In this document: piece after piece, positions 47,851 to 60,897 of the stretch
Position numbering within the stretch: position 1 is the stretch's first letter
How the letters are laid out: each line of letters opens with the position of its first letter
NCBI GenBank assembly: GCA_002007465.1
Contig: LNAC01000778.1
Span: 307,673-371,672 of the forward strand
Length of the DNA stretch: 64,000 nt
Reading direction: 5' to 3'
Source: Ailurus styani
Taxonomy: Eukaryota; Chordata; Mammalia; Carnivora; Ailuridae
Made by a program: the position numbers and the translations under genes
The notes under the pieces: generated by a model
Told to the model about the DNA's origin: nothing
Database searches by the model: none
Seen by the model: only the letters and a program-made list of their open reading frames with translations

Positions 47851-50370
47851 AGGCCTTAGTTTGATCACTCGTAACATAGATTACTGCAACTTTGTTCAAG
47901 CAACCTTTCCTTCTCTCTAATTTATACCAGAAGCCCTTACTTCTTACTTCATTGATAAAATAGAGGTTTGAATTTTGTCAACTTCTTGCTTCCTATGTAA
48001 TCCATCTAAAAGCCTGTCTAGATCTTCGGTTATTTGTTTATCTTTCATTGTGTCAGGAGAAGATAATTACATATCCTTTCCTTTAAGCCTAAGTGTACTT
48101 TGTGGATTCCTGCTTTTGTCCTCTTCCAAGTTCATTTACAGCTTGTTCCATTTTGCTTTTATATGGATTAATAACTTCCTTTATTCTTCCAACTGTACTA
48201 TATCAACCTGTGCTTATATGCTGTTCTGCCATTTTAAATTTTGCATTTATGACCTCTCAGAATGTTGATTTTTAAGGGAAAAAAGTCCAAACCACCACAA
48301 CGGTTTATCTTAAGTACTTTCAGTCAAGTTCAAATTGGAAATGGAAGAAAATTCCTTTTAAGCTGTAATAAAAATATATAGGTAGAAGGTATATTTATGA
48401 TACATACTTATGAGTTAGTTGATCTTTGCCATGTTTTCCTTCATTTTCCCCCCAGTGACAACGTAATAAGACTAATGAATTAGAACATTTCAAGCAAAAA
48501 TGTTCTTTGTTGGGAGGGATATAGTTCTCTAAAAAGCAAAACGTCAAGTATAGAAGTACAGAGTTGTTTTTGTGTGTGTGTGAGGTTTTTTTTTTTTTTT
48601 AATGCAGGAATCAGACTAAATCTAGGCACATTGTGTCACAGGCATCACCTCACAAATCTGCCAACGCATGTCCTTTCTGAGCTTCAACACAGCTGCTGTC
48701 CCAACCAGTCTCTCTTCTTTCCCTTCCTTGACAGTGATTTGCATTAGTGTTTGTTTGATGATGGGGAAGGAAAAAATACAAAAGTATCCCTTCCTCATAT
48801 TTCTTATGATATTATGGATTTTGAAAACAAACAGTAATATAAGTCAAGTAGCAGTGACTTCTGGATCATTCTAAGAAACCATACTAAGAAACATGAAGGG
48901 TATTAGGTGTTTTAAATATAAATGAATCCATTTATATAAAAAATAGACTTTAAGGAATAAGGTTACTTGTAAAGAATAAAGGCACATTAAAAAACTACAT
49001 GTTCTTACAACAATTTGTTCTATTCTTTTTTTTTTTTTTTTTTGTAACATAGTTATTCCTCCCCCGCTCCCCACACAACAGATTTGTAATGTAAGAATAG
49101 AATCATGGTGCAGCCTGCAATTCCCAGAGGTAAAACACACAGTACTAGACTTCCATCTGTAGATTTTACTTTTCAGATTTTATCTGTTTTTTTGAGTTCA
49201 GTTCAAATTTGAAATCATTTTAAGCTTTTAAGGACTGTATTTATGTTAGGTTCTCTTAAGTGGCTACATCATGGAGCAGTTATTTATGCTCTGTGTTAAG
49301 TATTTATTTTGTTATGTGCAGTTATCCTTTGATTATTCTTTTGCAATCATATATACTACAATTTGGCAATGCTTTGTGTCTTAAATTTTAATTGCTTGCT
49401 TTTGTCTCGTTTGATTAATTTTGTAATTGTCTTTTACTCTTGAATTTTCCCCTCCCTCCCTCTTTTTGTTGGACATACAATGACATCATTAATGAGTATT
49501 TTATCTATTTGAGTAAACTTCTGAAATTAGTTTTGAATTGGATGTTTTACATATGTAAATATAACTCAAAATTATTCAAAATTGAGGAAAGATGCTCTGA
49601 ATGACCTGGAAGCTTTCACAGTACAATAATTCAACATTCTTAAGTGCATGTTTGACATTATGCTCAGATTTGAGGGTATTTGAGTCTAGAATAAAAGAAC
49701 TTTATTGGTATCATAATTGCTGTGTCAAATATTTAAATCCATTGAATCATAGATGAACTCTTACACTGATAGAATCAAAACTGTGCCATGCTGTTATGCT
49801 CTTTTTTTTGAACATGTGATGTAATGAAGATATTTCAGTTGAGTTAAAAATACACTTTTTCCCACTAGCTTTAGAAAGGAGACCAGTAAAAATCTTCACA
49901 ATGACTTATGTTACCTGGGGAAATTGCTCTGTGAAAACATTAGATGAGTTAACATTTGAGATTTTGATTGTTTTTCACTTGTCTTGGAAGATAACTTGAT
50001 TTTTAGTGATTCGTTCATTTGTAGAGACAGTAGTGTGTAACACATGTTGGTGTTGCTGATGTTCAGGGAGTCACTTAGCTAATGTGTGAGCCGAGGCTTG
50101 CCCATTTTCCCAGACTTCTCCTGATTAGATCTCTAAATTTTTCAGATTTTCATTAATGATACTATGTGGAATAACTCTCATAAGAGTCATATTTAAAACT
50201 GGGGAATTCTTGAAATTCCTATCATTTATATCTTTTGAATGTACTATGTTAATATGGGAGATTTGACTCTTGTACTTAGAGCTGCAATCCTTTTATGTTG
50301 TGGAGACATAACTGTTGTTCAGGAGATTGTTTTAAATAAAATCAAAATCACCATAGAGAAAGTCTGATCA
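47851..50370. other. Unannotated intronic sequence
   Basis: No gene is supported. Poly-T runs (about 48586-48600 and 49026-49043) and a weak MIR-like patch near 50040-50110 are all I can point to. Confidence 0.4.
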
Positions 50371-50371
50371 C

Positions 50372-51660
50372 TTGGTTAGTCATTTAACAAATATTTATTA
50401 AGTACATCCCAGGTGTCAGATGGTATGTAAGGTGCTTAGGGAAACAACGATAAATAAAAAGCTTATAGTTTAGTGAGGGAGACAGACAAATAAATACACC
50501 ATGATGGTACAGAGTTAGTATAGTACTAAGGGTCAAATATGAGGTACTAAGAAATCATAAGAGGGGCACTACTCAGGAGAGATGATCAGGGAATGCTTTC
50601 TGGCGGAAGTAAATATGCTGAGATATGAGTGATATTTAGGTATTAGCCAGATCAAGGGGATGGGTGCTTTTTCAGATCAGTGAAAAAATGCCAGATAAAA
50701 GAGACAGCCTTTCCTAGAAGAAGTTTGTGGTAGGGAAGACAAATGAAGAAGACAGGGACGTGTTGGGTGATGAAGCCAGATAGTAAATGGTCATGCAAGC
50801 CATGTTAGAGGATTTGAACTTTTACAAAAGGGGAATGATGACTCCAGTAAAGGCTTGTAAGTAACATGACCAAACTTGCATTTCAGAAAGTCATGCTGAC
50901 AGCAATGTCAAATGGGTTGGAAAATTAGGAGTACAACCTTAGATACAGGGAAACCTAGTTTGTTAAGCAAGAGTTGATGGTGGTAAGAATTATTGGGGTA
51001 TTGAGGATAGGAACAAAGTAATAAGATCCATTTTACGGGGATATAGAAACAGCGAGATTTGGTGAGAGGAACAGGGCTCTCTAGACAAGTTAAGTGGATA
51101 GTAGGGCTACTCCCTGAGTTACGGCTTTTAGGAGGAATGGTTTTGTGAGGTATAATTGTTTAAGTGTGTGGGGGGGACATGTTAAATTTGAGATGTTTAT
51201 TGGTCACAAGTGTAGGTATGTAATAAGGGACTGTTTATGTGTGTTTGATATCCATGGGAAGAAGAAAATGAAAATATGAAAGTCACAGTGTATACTTGGC
51301 AATTGAATATGAAGGGCTATAGAGTTGGGTCCCCCAAAGGGAGTGGAAATAGGACTGAACCCTGAGAAATTGTGGTAAGTAAGGGATGGACAGGGGAAGA
51401 GAAGACCACAGAGATGACTGAGAGAAGCAATGACTCGAGGGCACACTACAGGGTGTGCTGTGCTGGAAGCAAAGAAAAGAGAGTGCTTTGGGTCTGTGGT
51501 AGTCAGCATTGTTAGATGTTGCTGAGACTTCAAGTAAGATGAGATTGAAAAGTGGTTTTAGGTTATAGGCCCCCCCACAAAGCAGTTGGTGACCTCAGCA
51601 AGCGCAGGCACTGAGATGAAGTGAACACTGGTGTAAGCACATTTTCTATATTATTCTTTC
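50372..51660 (-). mobile_element. Ancient L2-like LINE remnant
   Basis: The left end reads as an L2 3' terminus in reverse ('catttaacaaatatttatta', 'agtacatcccaggtgtcag'). It is followed by 'cttatagtttagtgaggga' and 'gatgatcagggaatgctttc', phrases common in reverse-oriented L2 copies. The distal part is less certain. Confidence 0.5.
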
Positions 51661-52169
51661 AGTGAAGAAGTAATTTCAGGTGTCAAGTGCCATTATTCAA
51701 GCATTTCGTGTTTTGTGGAGGAGGGGAGTCAGTAAGAATAAAGCTAATTGTGGAAAATTATTTTTAAAGACTATGATTAGGATAAAAATCTGATATTTGA
51801 AATTTTATAACTTGAAACTTTAGATTACAAAAGAGAAAGAAAAATAGGTTTTGTAAGTATAGCCTGGATTTGAAATAACTGGGATTTAATCTCAACTCTA
51901 TCAATTACTAGGAGTTTCATTTTATAGATAATGATAAATGCTTATTGATAGAATTCAATGAGATAATACATGAAAAAATATTTAGCATGATGCCTGATAG
52001 GTGTGCATGTGTGTATATAAATATGTGATATATTGAGCACCTTATATATAACTGTACTGGTTAATAATTTCAGAGTACCTTTTCTCTTGGTATCTTGGTT
52101 GGTTGTCTCTTGTGTAATGACACCTGGAAGTTAAAAGTTCAAAACCACAAACATTTATAAATCACATTG

Positions 52170-52745
52170 TTTCTGAGGGTATGGTAGGCAGAATAATAGG
52201 CCCTAAAGTTGTTCATGTTCTGTTTCCCCAAACTTGTGAGTATGTTCCATTATCTGGCAAAAGAAACTTTGCAAATATTAAGATTATAGACCATGAGATA
52301 GGGAGATTGTCCTGGATTGTCTGAATAGGCTCAGTCTAGTACATGAGCTCTTAAAAATGGAGAACCTCTCCCAGCTGATGTCAGAAGAGATGAGTCAGTT
52401 AGGCAGAAGGGGGTTCACAGAGATTCGAAGTATGAGATGGAGGTAGAGGCTAGGAGCCAAGGAATGTGGGCAGCCTCTAGAAGCTGACAGCCAGCAAGGA
52501 AACAGGGACTTAGTCCTACGGCTGCATGGAACTGAGTTTGCCAAAGACCTGAATGACTGGAAGCAGATTCTTCCACAGATCCTCCAAAGTAATTCAGGTA
52601 GCCAACACCTTGATTTTCAAACTTGTGACACCAAGTGCAGAGAATACCAGCTGAACCCAATGTACTTTGGACCTATAGAATTGTGAGATAGCAAATTTTA
52701 TTGTTTCAAGCCATTAATTTTATAATTTTACGGTAGCCATAACAA
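52170..52745 (+). mobile_element. MaLR/MLT1-type LTR remnant
   Basis: The order of phrases is typical of mammalian MaLR LTRs: 'atggtaggcagaataatagg', 'ggcaaaagaaactttgcaaa', 'agggagattgtcctggattg', 'gccaacaccttgattttca', then 'ttgtttcaagccattaattt' and 'cggtagccataacaaact'. This is an old solo LTR with no open frame. Confidence 0.6.
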
Positions 52746-53190
52746 ACTATTGTAAAGAAATCCAGAGCTAGAAATAGCTTAGCTGGGGTGACTCTGGCTC
52801 AGGGTCTCTCATGAGTTTATTGAGAAGCTGTTCAGAAGCTGTCGTCATCTGGAGGCTTGACTGGGGCTGGCAGATACTTTAGAGCTGACTCACATGATTG
52901 GCTTCAGTTGCCACAAGTGGGAGCCTCTTCATAAGGGCACCTTACAACATGGCAGCTGACTTCTCCCAGACTAAGTGGGGAGAAAGAATGAACGAATATG
53001 AGAGCATGTGATATGCAAGATAGAAGCCTCAGTGTCTTTCAGGATCAAATCTCAGATGTGACATATCATTGTGTCTGCCATATTCTGTGGTTCACACAGA
53101 TAAATCTTGATACAGTAATAAATTACACTGCAGAAGAGTGTGGTTATCAGTGGGCAGAGCTCATTAGGGGAGGCTGGCTACCATAGTATA
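52746..53190 (-). mobile_element. Possible second LTR-type remnant
   Basis: Directly abuts the previous LTR. Phrases such as 'atctggaggcttgactgggg' and 'acaacatggcagctgacttc' belong to a dispersed mammalian LTR family that I cannot name. Orientation is a guess. Confidence 0.35.
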
Positions 53191-53214
53191 TATGTGCCCG
53201 AGAGGACAGACTCC

Positions 53215-53300
53215 CAGTTCTCAATGACCTCATTAGGCATATATAGTCCCAGGTCTGCAGTGTAATTTTATGAAAGTTATTTAGCCTCTCCAAAACTGAC
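53215..53300 (+). mobile_element. MIR SINE remnant
   Basis: Short MIR-like match: 'cccaggtctgcagtgtaatt', 'gttatttagcctctcca'. Confidence 0.5.
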
Positions 53301-53739
53301 GTTATTTGTTCAGAATCGAAATTAGTTGAAATTGATTTTATATGTCAGCACTAAAAGTCACTTACGCTAGCTTAAGCAAACAAGGTATTTCTTAAAAGTC
53401 CTAGTGCTTAATATTTTTGAATGTGCTGTTTTGAGATTAAGAATGCTGAGGTATTTTTTGAGAAATTCAAGAAAATAGAAGACGATGACTGGTATACTTT
53501 GATTTAGATAATTCTTGAGTCAGTCAAATTTAGCCATATCATAGGAACATGACTTCAACCTCTACAATTACATGGATATGAGGGAAGGTCCCTAGAAGGG
53601 TTAGTGAGTGGTGGTGCCACAGCTTCAACGGGCACTATTCTCAGTTTTTATGAATGGTAGTTGTCAGCGTAGCTCTGGCCACAGTCTGGCAGACTGCAGA
53701 CAATCTGGCTACACTGGCAGACAGTCACTGTAGCTCTAC

Positions 53740-53885
53740 ACAGTGGCTCTGTTTTTATGTACTCTTGACAGTTTAAGGACTTGTTTCCACAGGTGTGTCT
53801 CTTGTTCCTTGATGTGTCTTATAGCATGGTGCCTACCACATCATTACTCAGTAAATATTTGTTGAATGGATGAATGAGTCAGTGA
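53740..53885 (+). mobile_element. L2 LINE 3' end remnant
   Basis: Contains 'agcatggtgcctaccacatc' followed by 'ctcagtaaatatttgttgaa' and 'tggatgaatga', the standard L2 3' terminus. Confidence 0.65.
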
Positions 53886-54456
53886 TTGATGTGGCATTAT
53901 GACTGTTATTCAGATATTTAAATACTTTTCAACTATATATCATTCTCTTTAGTGTTCATAAGTAATGTTGATTTACTACTCGTATTGTGATAGCAAGAAG
54001 CTTCTATTGTCACTAAAGAGTGAACTAGAACAATTTTAAAATAATGGAATAAGTGAAGGTATAATTACTTGCTGGCCAGTCTCTGATTTATTAAGGCAGT
54101 TTTTCAGTTCATCATTGAACAGCTGAATCCAACATGGAATTAACAATAAACCCATTTGCAAACAGCAGTTGCTGTACACTGGAGATTTGCTGGCAATTTA
54201 TGTAATCTCACCATAAGTATAAAAAGTTTAATAGTCCTAGGTATTTTATGATTAGCATGCAAAACTGTCTCTTGAGGAATCATGCTATTGTTTGGAAATA
54301 TATGTGGTTTTGAACACAAAGGTAACAGTTACAGACTGCCAGCTGTTTATTTTTCATCCATAAATATTTATTAGCTGTATTTTTACTTATTAGTATAAGA
54401 CTTGCAAGGAATTTTTAAGAAATGAATGTCACAAGCCAAAAAAAGTGTGCTTGCTT
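53886..54456. other. Unannotated intronic sequence
   Basis: Nothing recognised. Confidence 0.4.
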
Positions 54457-54479
54457 ATTTTTATTTTTTATTTATTTAT

Positions 54480-54673
54480 TTTTTTAAAGATTTTATTTAT
54501 TTATTTGACACAGAGAGAGAGATCACAACTAGGCAGAGAGGCAGGCAGAGAGAGAGGGGGAAGCAGGCTCCCTGCTGAGCAGAGAGCCCGATGCGGGCCT
54601 CGATCCCAGGATCCCGAGATCATGACCTGAGCCGAAGGCAGAGGCTTTAACCCACTGAGCCACCCAGGCGCCC
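54480..54673 (-). mobile_element. CAN SINE
   Basis: Complete minus-strand SINEC inserted into a T/A-rich site. The duplication is probably a form of 'tatttttatttatttttt', but it is blurred by the tail sequence. Confidence 0.93.
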
Positions 54674-55904
54674 TATTTTTATTTATTTTTTTGATTTACT
54701 ATCAGTTGTCCAGAAGAGTCACTGTATTCAGTTCTATTCAGTTTTATGTGGAAGTTGCTCACTGGATTATTACAGGAGAGGCATAGTCCTTGCTCTCAGA
54801 GAATTTGATTATTTGGGGTTAGTGAATCTAAGAAAAGTACAAAAATAACTTTAATATGCCGAGTATTCTAAAAAAGTTAATAATGTGCTATGGTGGTTCA
54901 AAATAGACTATCTGGTTTGAAGAATCTGAACAGGTTTCATGAAGTAGGGTAGGGTGTAAGAATAGGTATAATTTTGAAAATGAGTGGTGAAAATACAGGT
55001 AGATATCTAATAGATTTCATCTTTGAGCTTGTAGCTTGAAAATCCTAAACTATTTGTCCTGTGCCTGCTTTACATGCTCTTTACTTTAATTATTATTGCT
55101 AATAGTGGTGATGAAATGGACTTGAATAATCTAAACTCTTTTAAAAATAGACCTGAGTAATTCAGACTCTGTTTTAAATACAAATTTTATGATTTACTGT
55201 GCTAGCATTCAACCAGCCAGTTTACTGAGACGAGGAAGGTTGTGGTAGCGTTGGCTAGACTGCCGGTGGTGTGGAATTTACCGACTTATAGAACTGGAAG
55301 GGGCAGTGAAGATCAGATTCATCATCCTCATTTTGAAGAGTAAGAACCAAGACCTGAGAGTTAAATGAGTTGCCTGTTTTTCTACATTTACAGAGGTGGA
55401 ATTGGTGCTCTATCGGGCTACGTCTTATAACAATTATTCGGTTAGGACTGTTTGAAGTAGTCCCCTAATACATTTTTGCTAAGGTTATTGAATTTGAAAT
55501 ATTTATTAATTTATGTGTAATCTGTAGACTCTTATAGACATTATAAGTCCAGTATTCCACCTGCTTCCTATTTCCCTGAGAGATTTCATAGTATATGTCA
55601 CGCTAGAAGATGGTAAAAAATATATGAGATATATGATATCAGATGATGGGTGGGTTGGATAGGAACATAATTATGCCAATTGCTATAAGTTCTTAAAGTC
55701 CCATAGACATGAGGGGAAATATTAAACTACCTGGAATCCACCACAAAATAAGACTATGATTTTTAACAAAAAAATTATTTTTGAACTGTCAGCAAAGTCG
55801 ATTATATTTTCAGTCTTCGCTAGCAAGATACATTTTAGGTCTCACCTTTATGATAGCACTTTATTTTATTAGAGAACTACTTTGGCCAGAGTTAAATTTT
55901 TAGT
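54674..55904. other. Unannotated, with an ancient SINE-like patch
   Basis: At about 55270-55430 ('tatagaactggaaggggcag', 'tgagagttaaatgagttgcc') there may be a MIR-like or other ancient repeat. The rest is unrecognised. Confidence 0.4.
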
Positions 55905-56575
55905 GGCTTTATTAAGCTGTAGTTAACATACCATGTAATTTGTCCATTTAAAGGGCATAGTTCAATGTTTTTTCAGTGTATTCAGAGAATTGTGCAATTG
56001 TAGCCACAATTTAATTTTAGAATGTGTTTATTACCCACCAAAGAACTCTGTACCCATTAGCAGTTACTCCCCACTGCCCCACACCAACCATGCTGCCCTT
56101 ATTCAACCACCATTCTGGTTTTTTTTTTAAGATTTTATTTATTTATTTATTTGACACACAGAGACAGAGAGAGATCACAAGTAGGCAGAGAGGCAGGCAG
56201 AGAGAGAGAGAGGAGGAAGCAGGCTCCCTGCTGAGCAGGGAGCCGGATGCAGGCCTCGATCCCAGGACCCTGAGATCATGACCTGAGCTGAAGGCAGAGG
56301 CTTTAACCCACTGAGCCACCCAGGGGCCCCATTCTACTGTTTTCGTGTAAATAGAATAATACAGCGTGATCTTTTGTGACTTGCTCTTTTACTTAGTTTA
56401 TGTTTTCCAGGTTCATCAATATGGGAGCATGTATCAGTATTTCATTCTTTTTTTTTGCCCAATAATATTTCTTGTATAATACCAAATTTCATTTGTTCAT
56501 CATCTGATAGACATTTGAATTATTTGGGCAGATATTTTCTATTATTATGTTGGTTGTCTTTTCTGAGATTTTGTT
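55905..56575 (-). mobile_element. Old LINE-1 3' end, split by a SINE
   Basis: Reverse L1 3' UTR: 'ttgtccatttaaagggcata', 'tcaatgttttttcagtgtat', 'cagcgtgatcttttgtgact', 'ttccaggttcatcaatatg'. Confidence 0.75.
56121..56328 (-). mobile_element. CAN SINE
   Basis: Complete minus-strand SINEC inside an old L1. Short flanking duplication ccattct at 56110-56116 and 56329-56335. Confidence 0.93.
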
Positions 56576-56681
56576 TTCATTTTGTTTTTAATTTAAAGGT
56601 AATAAAATATGAAAACTGTAACTTATCCCCTTTTCATGGATCTGCAGCAAGGAAAACCCTTGATACTGCATCTTTTAAAGA

Positions 56682-56852
56682 CTTTTTTAAAAATTTATTT
56701 GAGAGAGAGAGCATGAGAGGGGAGAAGGTCAGAGGGAGAAGCAGACTCCCCACGGAGCTGGGAGCCCGATGCAGGACTCAATCCTGGGACGCCGGGATCA
56801 TGACCTGAACCAAAGGCAGCCACCCAACCAACTGAGCCACCCAGGTGCCCCA
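56682..56852 (-). mobile_element. Older CAN SINE
   Basis: Minus-strand SINE with a distinct middle ('ctccccacggagctgggagc') and head 'actgagccacccaggtgccc'. A 19-bp duplication with one mismatch flanks it (atactgcatcttttaaaga at 56663-56681; atactgcttcttttaaaga at 56853-56871). Confidence 0.93.
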
Positions 56853-56871
56853 ATACTGCTTCTTTTAAAGA

Positions 56872-58860
56872 TATTAGACTCCTCTCAAAATTGGAAAGAG
56901 ATTAATGAATTAAGGAACTGACAAAGTACAGTGTGAGGTCAACAATTTTATTATAATATTCTCCAAACCCTGTGTTTGGGTCTTGTTCTCTATTTCTGGT
57001 GTTCCTTTCTCTGGTTTTCAAAATCTCACTACAATTTATTCCCTGAAGCGCCTGTGTTACAGGATATCATTGGGCCTACCATCTACCCAAATGGCCCATA
57101 ATTCTAAATTATCTCTCTCTTGGTGATGGATTACATGTTACAATTTTCTCTTTCCTTATTGCCATAGTGAATTTGGTTTAACAACAGGTGAGACTGTATT
57201 TCTAGAAGGTAGCATTCAGCCCACTGTGTATCCATTAAAGTAAGGGGAGGGCACTGTTGACATGCTTTTGGCCTGATGTTTACCTTGAGTGTATGTATGT
57301 AAGTATTAGAAGTTTGGGGTTTTTTGGGAGGGGGAGTACCTGCAGGTTAGTCATAGCACCGTGATCTATATCCTGCTTACTCCGTTTTCAGAGGTCAGAT
57401 GTCTAGTCCTTGAAATTGTGTGAGATTTCCTTTCCTTATTTATCAGATACCACATTTACTCAGTTCACGGGTCATAGTTTGGTATAGCAGGAAAGATCTT
57501 ATTAAACTAACATGTAATGTGGGCTTATTTTGAGGAGTGTTTTATATTTTAAAAGTTCACTTAGTTTACTAAATAAATCCCTGATTGATGGAATTTAAAG
57601 TGTTTTAGTTAAGTGAATAACTTTGGGCAGTGGGGGAGATTTTTGAGCATTAGTCATTAAAATTTAGCACATATGGTCTAAGTAAATGCCAGAAGAAATA
57701 CAAGTAATATGCTGTGAAAATTCACAAGATAGATAAATTACTTACAGTTGAGGAGAGTAGATAAGTTATGGTATGTAGTTAGCACTAGAGATAGGACTTG
57801 TTTGGGATATTTGGAAATTGGGAAGGTGCAAAAATTTAGTGTTAGAGGGGAGTGCTTAGTACTCTGGTTTGATCAAAATGCAAGCTCTGGATTACTGGCT
57901 AAATATAGTGGGTTGAATGCATGCCTTTATTTATGCTTCTTCCTTAAGATTCACTAACATGACAATAAAGAACTAAAAAGATATAAATCCATAAGGACAA
58001 AGACTGTAAAAAGAGATACAGCAGATGAGATAAATTACAGAATTTTGGAATATGGAAAGCAAATAGATGGGGGGCGATTGATTAGTCAGGTGTAGAAAGT
58101 GGAAACATAAATGCCTGTGGAGGGGGAGGCCAGGAAGAAACATGTCACCATCCTCCGGGGAATTCTGGAAGGCCTCTGAATTAGAGGCATCGTAGGCTCC
58201 TGAAGATGGGGTAAGGGGTGGAACTAAAAGGAATGGGATATGTTGAATTTCTTATGTCACTTAGGTCTCTGGGGAAAACAGTTTGGTATTGGAAAATGTG
58301 TGTGTTGACTGGTAATGCTCTGTTTATTAGCTGCTAAATGCTTCCTAAGATCCATTCAGTTGGTCAGTTGAAGGTTAACAGGATAGACCAGGAAAATTTG
58401 TGAAATAGGTGGTTGCTGTATCTGGGGAAGATAGAAGAGAATGAGGTAGCACTTTTGTACTACTCTGTTCCTGTGGGTAAATCTTTTCTCCTCCCTACTG
58501 GCAAAGCCTTCTCATTTTTAGCTCTGGGTTTTCTCTTCTGCTTATCAAAATCTGCTTTGAATGAAGTGTTTGCATGGTGAGTCTCCTCTCTAATTGTGTG
58601 TTGTAAGACAGTAATCTTGGTAAGGCCGTTCTAGGCTCATCCGTCATGATAATGGCCACAAATATATTTTGCTCATGTTCGTGTGTGTGTGATTGTGTGT
58701 ATATGTGTGTGTATCTAATTAATAAGGGAAACTACTGTTTTCTTTTTCTACCCTGTTTTCCTCTCTGCTCCATTCTAGCACATGCATATACATACTCCTC
58801 TTTGCTTCTTCTCCCAGGAAGAAGGACTAAAACTAGATTATCCTGTAGCTGCTAGAAGTT
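56872..58860. other. Unannotated intronic sequence
   Basis: No gene or nameable repeat was found. A short interrupted GT run lies at about 58680-58712. Confidence 0.4.
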
Positions 58861-58864
58861 TTAA

Positions 58865-58995
58865 CGGTCTCATTTGGAACTCACACTAATCCAGAGAAGT
58901 GATCCCCATTTAATACATGAGCAAACTAAACTGAAGCTCAGAAAGTCCCCTGTCCACAGTTTCACAGCCTGTGAATGCTGAAATTGAGATTAGAT
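58865..58995 (-). mobile_element. MIR SINE remnant
   Basis: Reverse MIR features: 'gatccccatttaatacatga', 'gcaaactaaactgaagctca', 'cagtttcacagcctgtgaat'. Confidence 0.65.
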
Positions 58996-59084
58996 CTTGG
59001 ATTCCTGGTGTGTGCTCTAGTTTTGGGGTGGTACATGCTATTTGACCATAAATTGTGTCTTTGGGATGTCTTCTTTTAATCAGT

Positions 59085-59150
59085 TTATTTTAATAAGTTT
59101 TAATAAGTTTAATAAGTTTTAATAAGTTTAATGAACTTATTTTAATAAAA
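59085..59150. repeat. Short tandem repeat of TTTAATAAGT units
   Basis: Four to five imperfect 10-11 bp units ('ttttaataag', 'tttaataag') are followed by an inverted continuation ('atgaacttattttaataaa'). Confidence 0.8.
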
Positions 59151-59481
59151 CTTTTGTAAGTGGACATTCACTTTTTTGAAAAGATAATACTAGATAGTAT
59201 TTGCATTATATATACATATTATTTGCTTTAATTATTAAATAGTAAAGTTTTTATTATGTTTAAACGGACACACAGCCTTGATGATATTTGCTGAGCACCC
59301 ATAATTCATCTCTAATTCTCAGTTGTTTTGAGTTTCTTATTATGTGAGCCATTAAATTCCTTTTTTTCTCTTTTGCTTGAGTCAGATTTAGTTTTCTTCC
59401 TATCACTTGCAAGCAAAACTAAACAGTATTTTGAAAACTTAACCAATGCCAGTTTAATAGTAATATGTAAAATAGAAAGAT

Positions 59482-59504
59482 TGTGTGTGTGTGTGTGTGT
59501 GTGT
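59482..59504. repeat. (GT)n microsatellite
   Basis: Eleven uninterrupted TG units immediately before an old L1 3' end. Confidence 0.95.
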
Positions 59505-60370
59505 TAGTAAGATACACAGAATAAAATTTGTCATTTTAGCCATTTTTAAGTGTATAGCTCTATGATGTTAAATACATATACGTAGTTGGGCCACCACCAC
59601 AACCATCTCTCTCCAGAACTTTATCTCCCAACCCGAAGCTTTGTACATGTTCACTACCAACTCTGCATTCTCTTTGTCCCCCAATCACTGTGACTCCATT
59701 TTACTTTCTGTCTCTGTAAATTGACTATTCCAGGTGTCACATATATGTGGAATTATAGAATATCTGTCCTTTTGTGACTGGCTTATTTCACTTAGTATAA
59801 TGTCTTCCATGTTTCATCCATGTTGCTGTATGTGTCAGAATTTCCTTTTAAGTCTGAATAATATTCTAATATTATACATACATACTACATTTCCTTTATC
59901 CATTTATCTCTCTCTTTTTTTTAAAGATTTTATTTATTCAGTTGACACAGAGAGATTACAAGTAGGCAGAGAGGCAGACAGAGAGAGGAGATAGGAGGAA
60001 GCAGGCTCCCTGCTGAGCAGAGAGCCCGATGTGGGCCTCGATCCCAGGACCTTGGGATTATGACCTGAGCCGAAGGCAGCGGCTTCAACCCACTGAGCCA
60101 CCCAGGCGCCCTATCCATTTATCTCTTGATGGACAGTTGGGTTGCTTCCACTATTTAAATATTGTGAATAATGTCACTGTGGACGTGACTGTAGAAATAT
60201 CTGTTCAGATTCTTGCTTTCACATCTTTTGGGTGTATGCTAGAATTGGTGAATCACATGGCAGTTCTGTTTATCTTTTGAGACATAGTGTTTTCTAAAGA
60301 GGGTGCCGCATTTTTTATTTCCACCATCAATGAGCAGAGGTTCTAGTTTTTCCATATCCTAATATTTTTT
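59505..60370 (-). mobile_element. Old LINE-1 3' end, split by a SINE
   Basis: Reverse L1 3' UTR: 'gatacacagaataaaatttg', 'agccatttttaagtgtatag', 'cttttgtgactggcttattt'. It then runs into ORF2 C-terminal sequence after the SINE ('catcttttgggtgtatgcta'). Confidence 0.8.
59912..60111 (-). mobile_element. CAN SINE
   Basis: Complete minus-strand SINEC with perfect 15-bp duplications (tatccatttatctct) at 59897-59911 and 60112-60126. Confidence 0.95.
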
Positions 60371-60699
60371 TCTGTTGTTTTTTTTTAAGTTGTGGTAAAA
60401 AACATGTAACATGAAACTTACCATTGTAAATTTATAGTAGAGGAGTGTTAACTATGTTCACAGTATTGTACAAAACTAAAATTCTGCACCCACTGAACAA
60501 CACCTCATTTCCCTTTCTCCCCAGCCTGTGACAGCCTATTCTACTTTCTGTGAGTTTGACTACTTTAGGTACCTCACGTAAGTGGCTTTTATTTCTGTAA
60601 CTGGCATAATGACTTCAAGCTACGTCAGTGTTGTAGCACGCGACAGGATTTCCTTTTTTAAAGACTAAATAATATTCTATGTACATACCACGTTTTTTC

Positions 60700-60897
60700 C
60701 TTTTTTTAATTGTAATTTTTTATTTGAGGATAGCTGGCACACAATGTTATATTAGTTTCAGGTGTACAACATAGTGACTCAACTTCTCTGTACATTATGC
60801 TGTACTCATCACAAGTGTAGCTACCATCTGTCACCATATGCGCTTACGGTATCATTGACTGTAGTCCCTATGCTGTGCCTTTTATTCCTGCTTATCA
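60700..60897 (-). mobile_element. Short LINE-1 3' end nested in another L1
   Basis: Interrupts the host L1 between 'tgtacataccacgtttttt' and 'cacattttctttatccatt'. The insert has its own L1 3' terminus in reverse: 'tttatttgaggatagctggc', 'gtttcaggtgtacaacatag'. Confidence 0.65.

Noticed and set aside
3308..60111. tRNA genes
   Set aside because: The tRNA-like segments are SINE heads with flanking target duplications and A-rich tails, not stand-alone tRNA genes.
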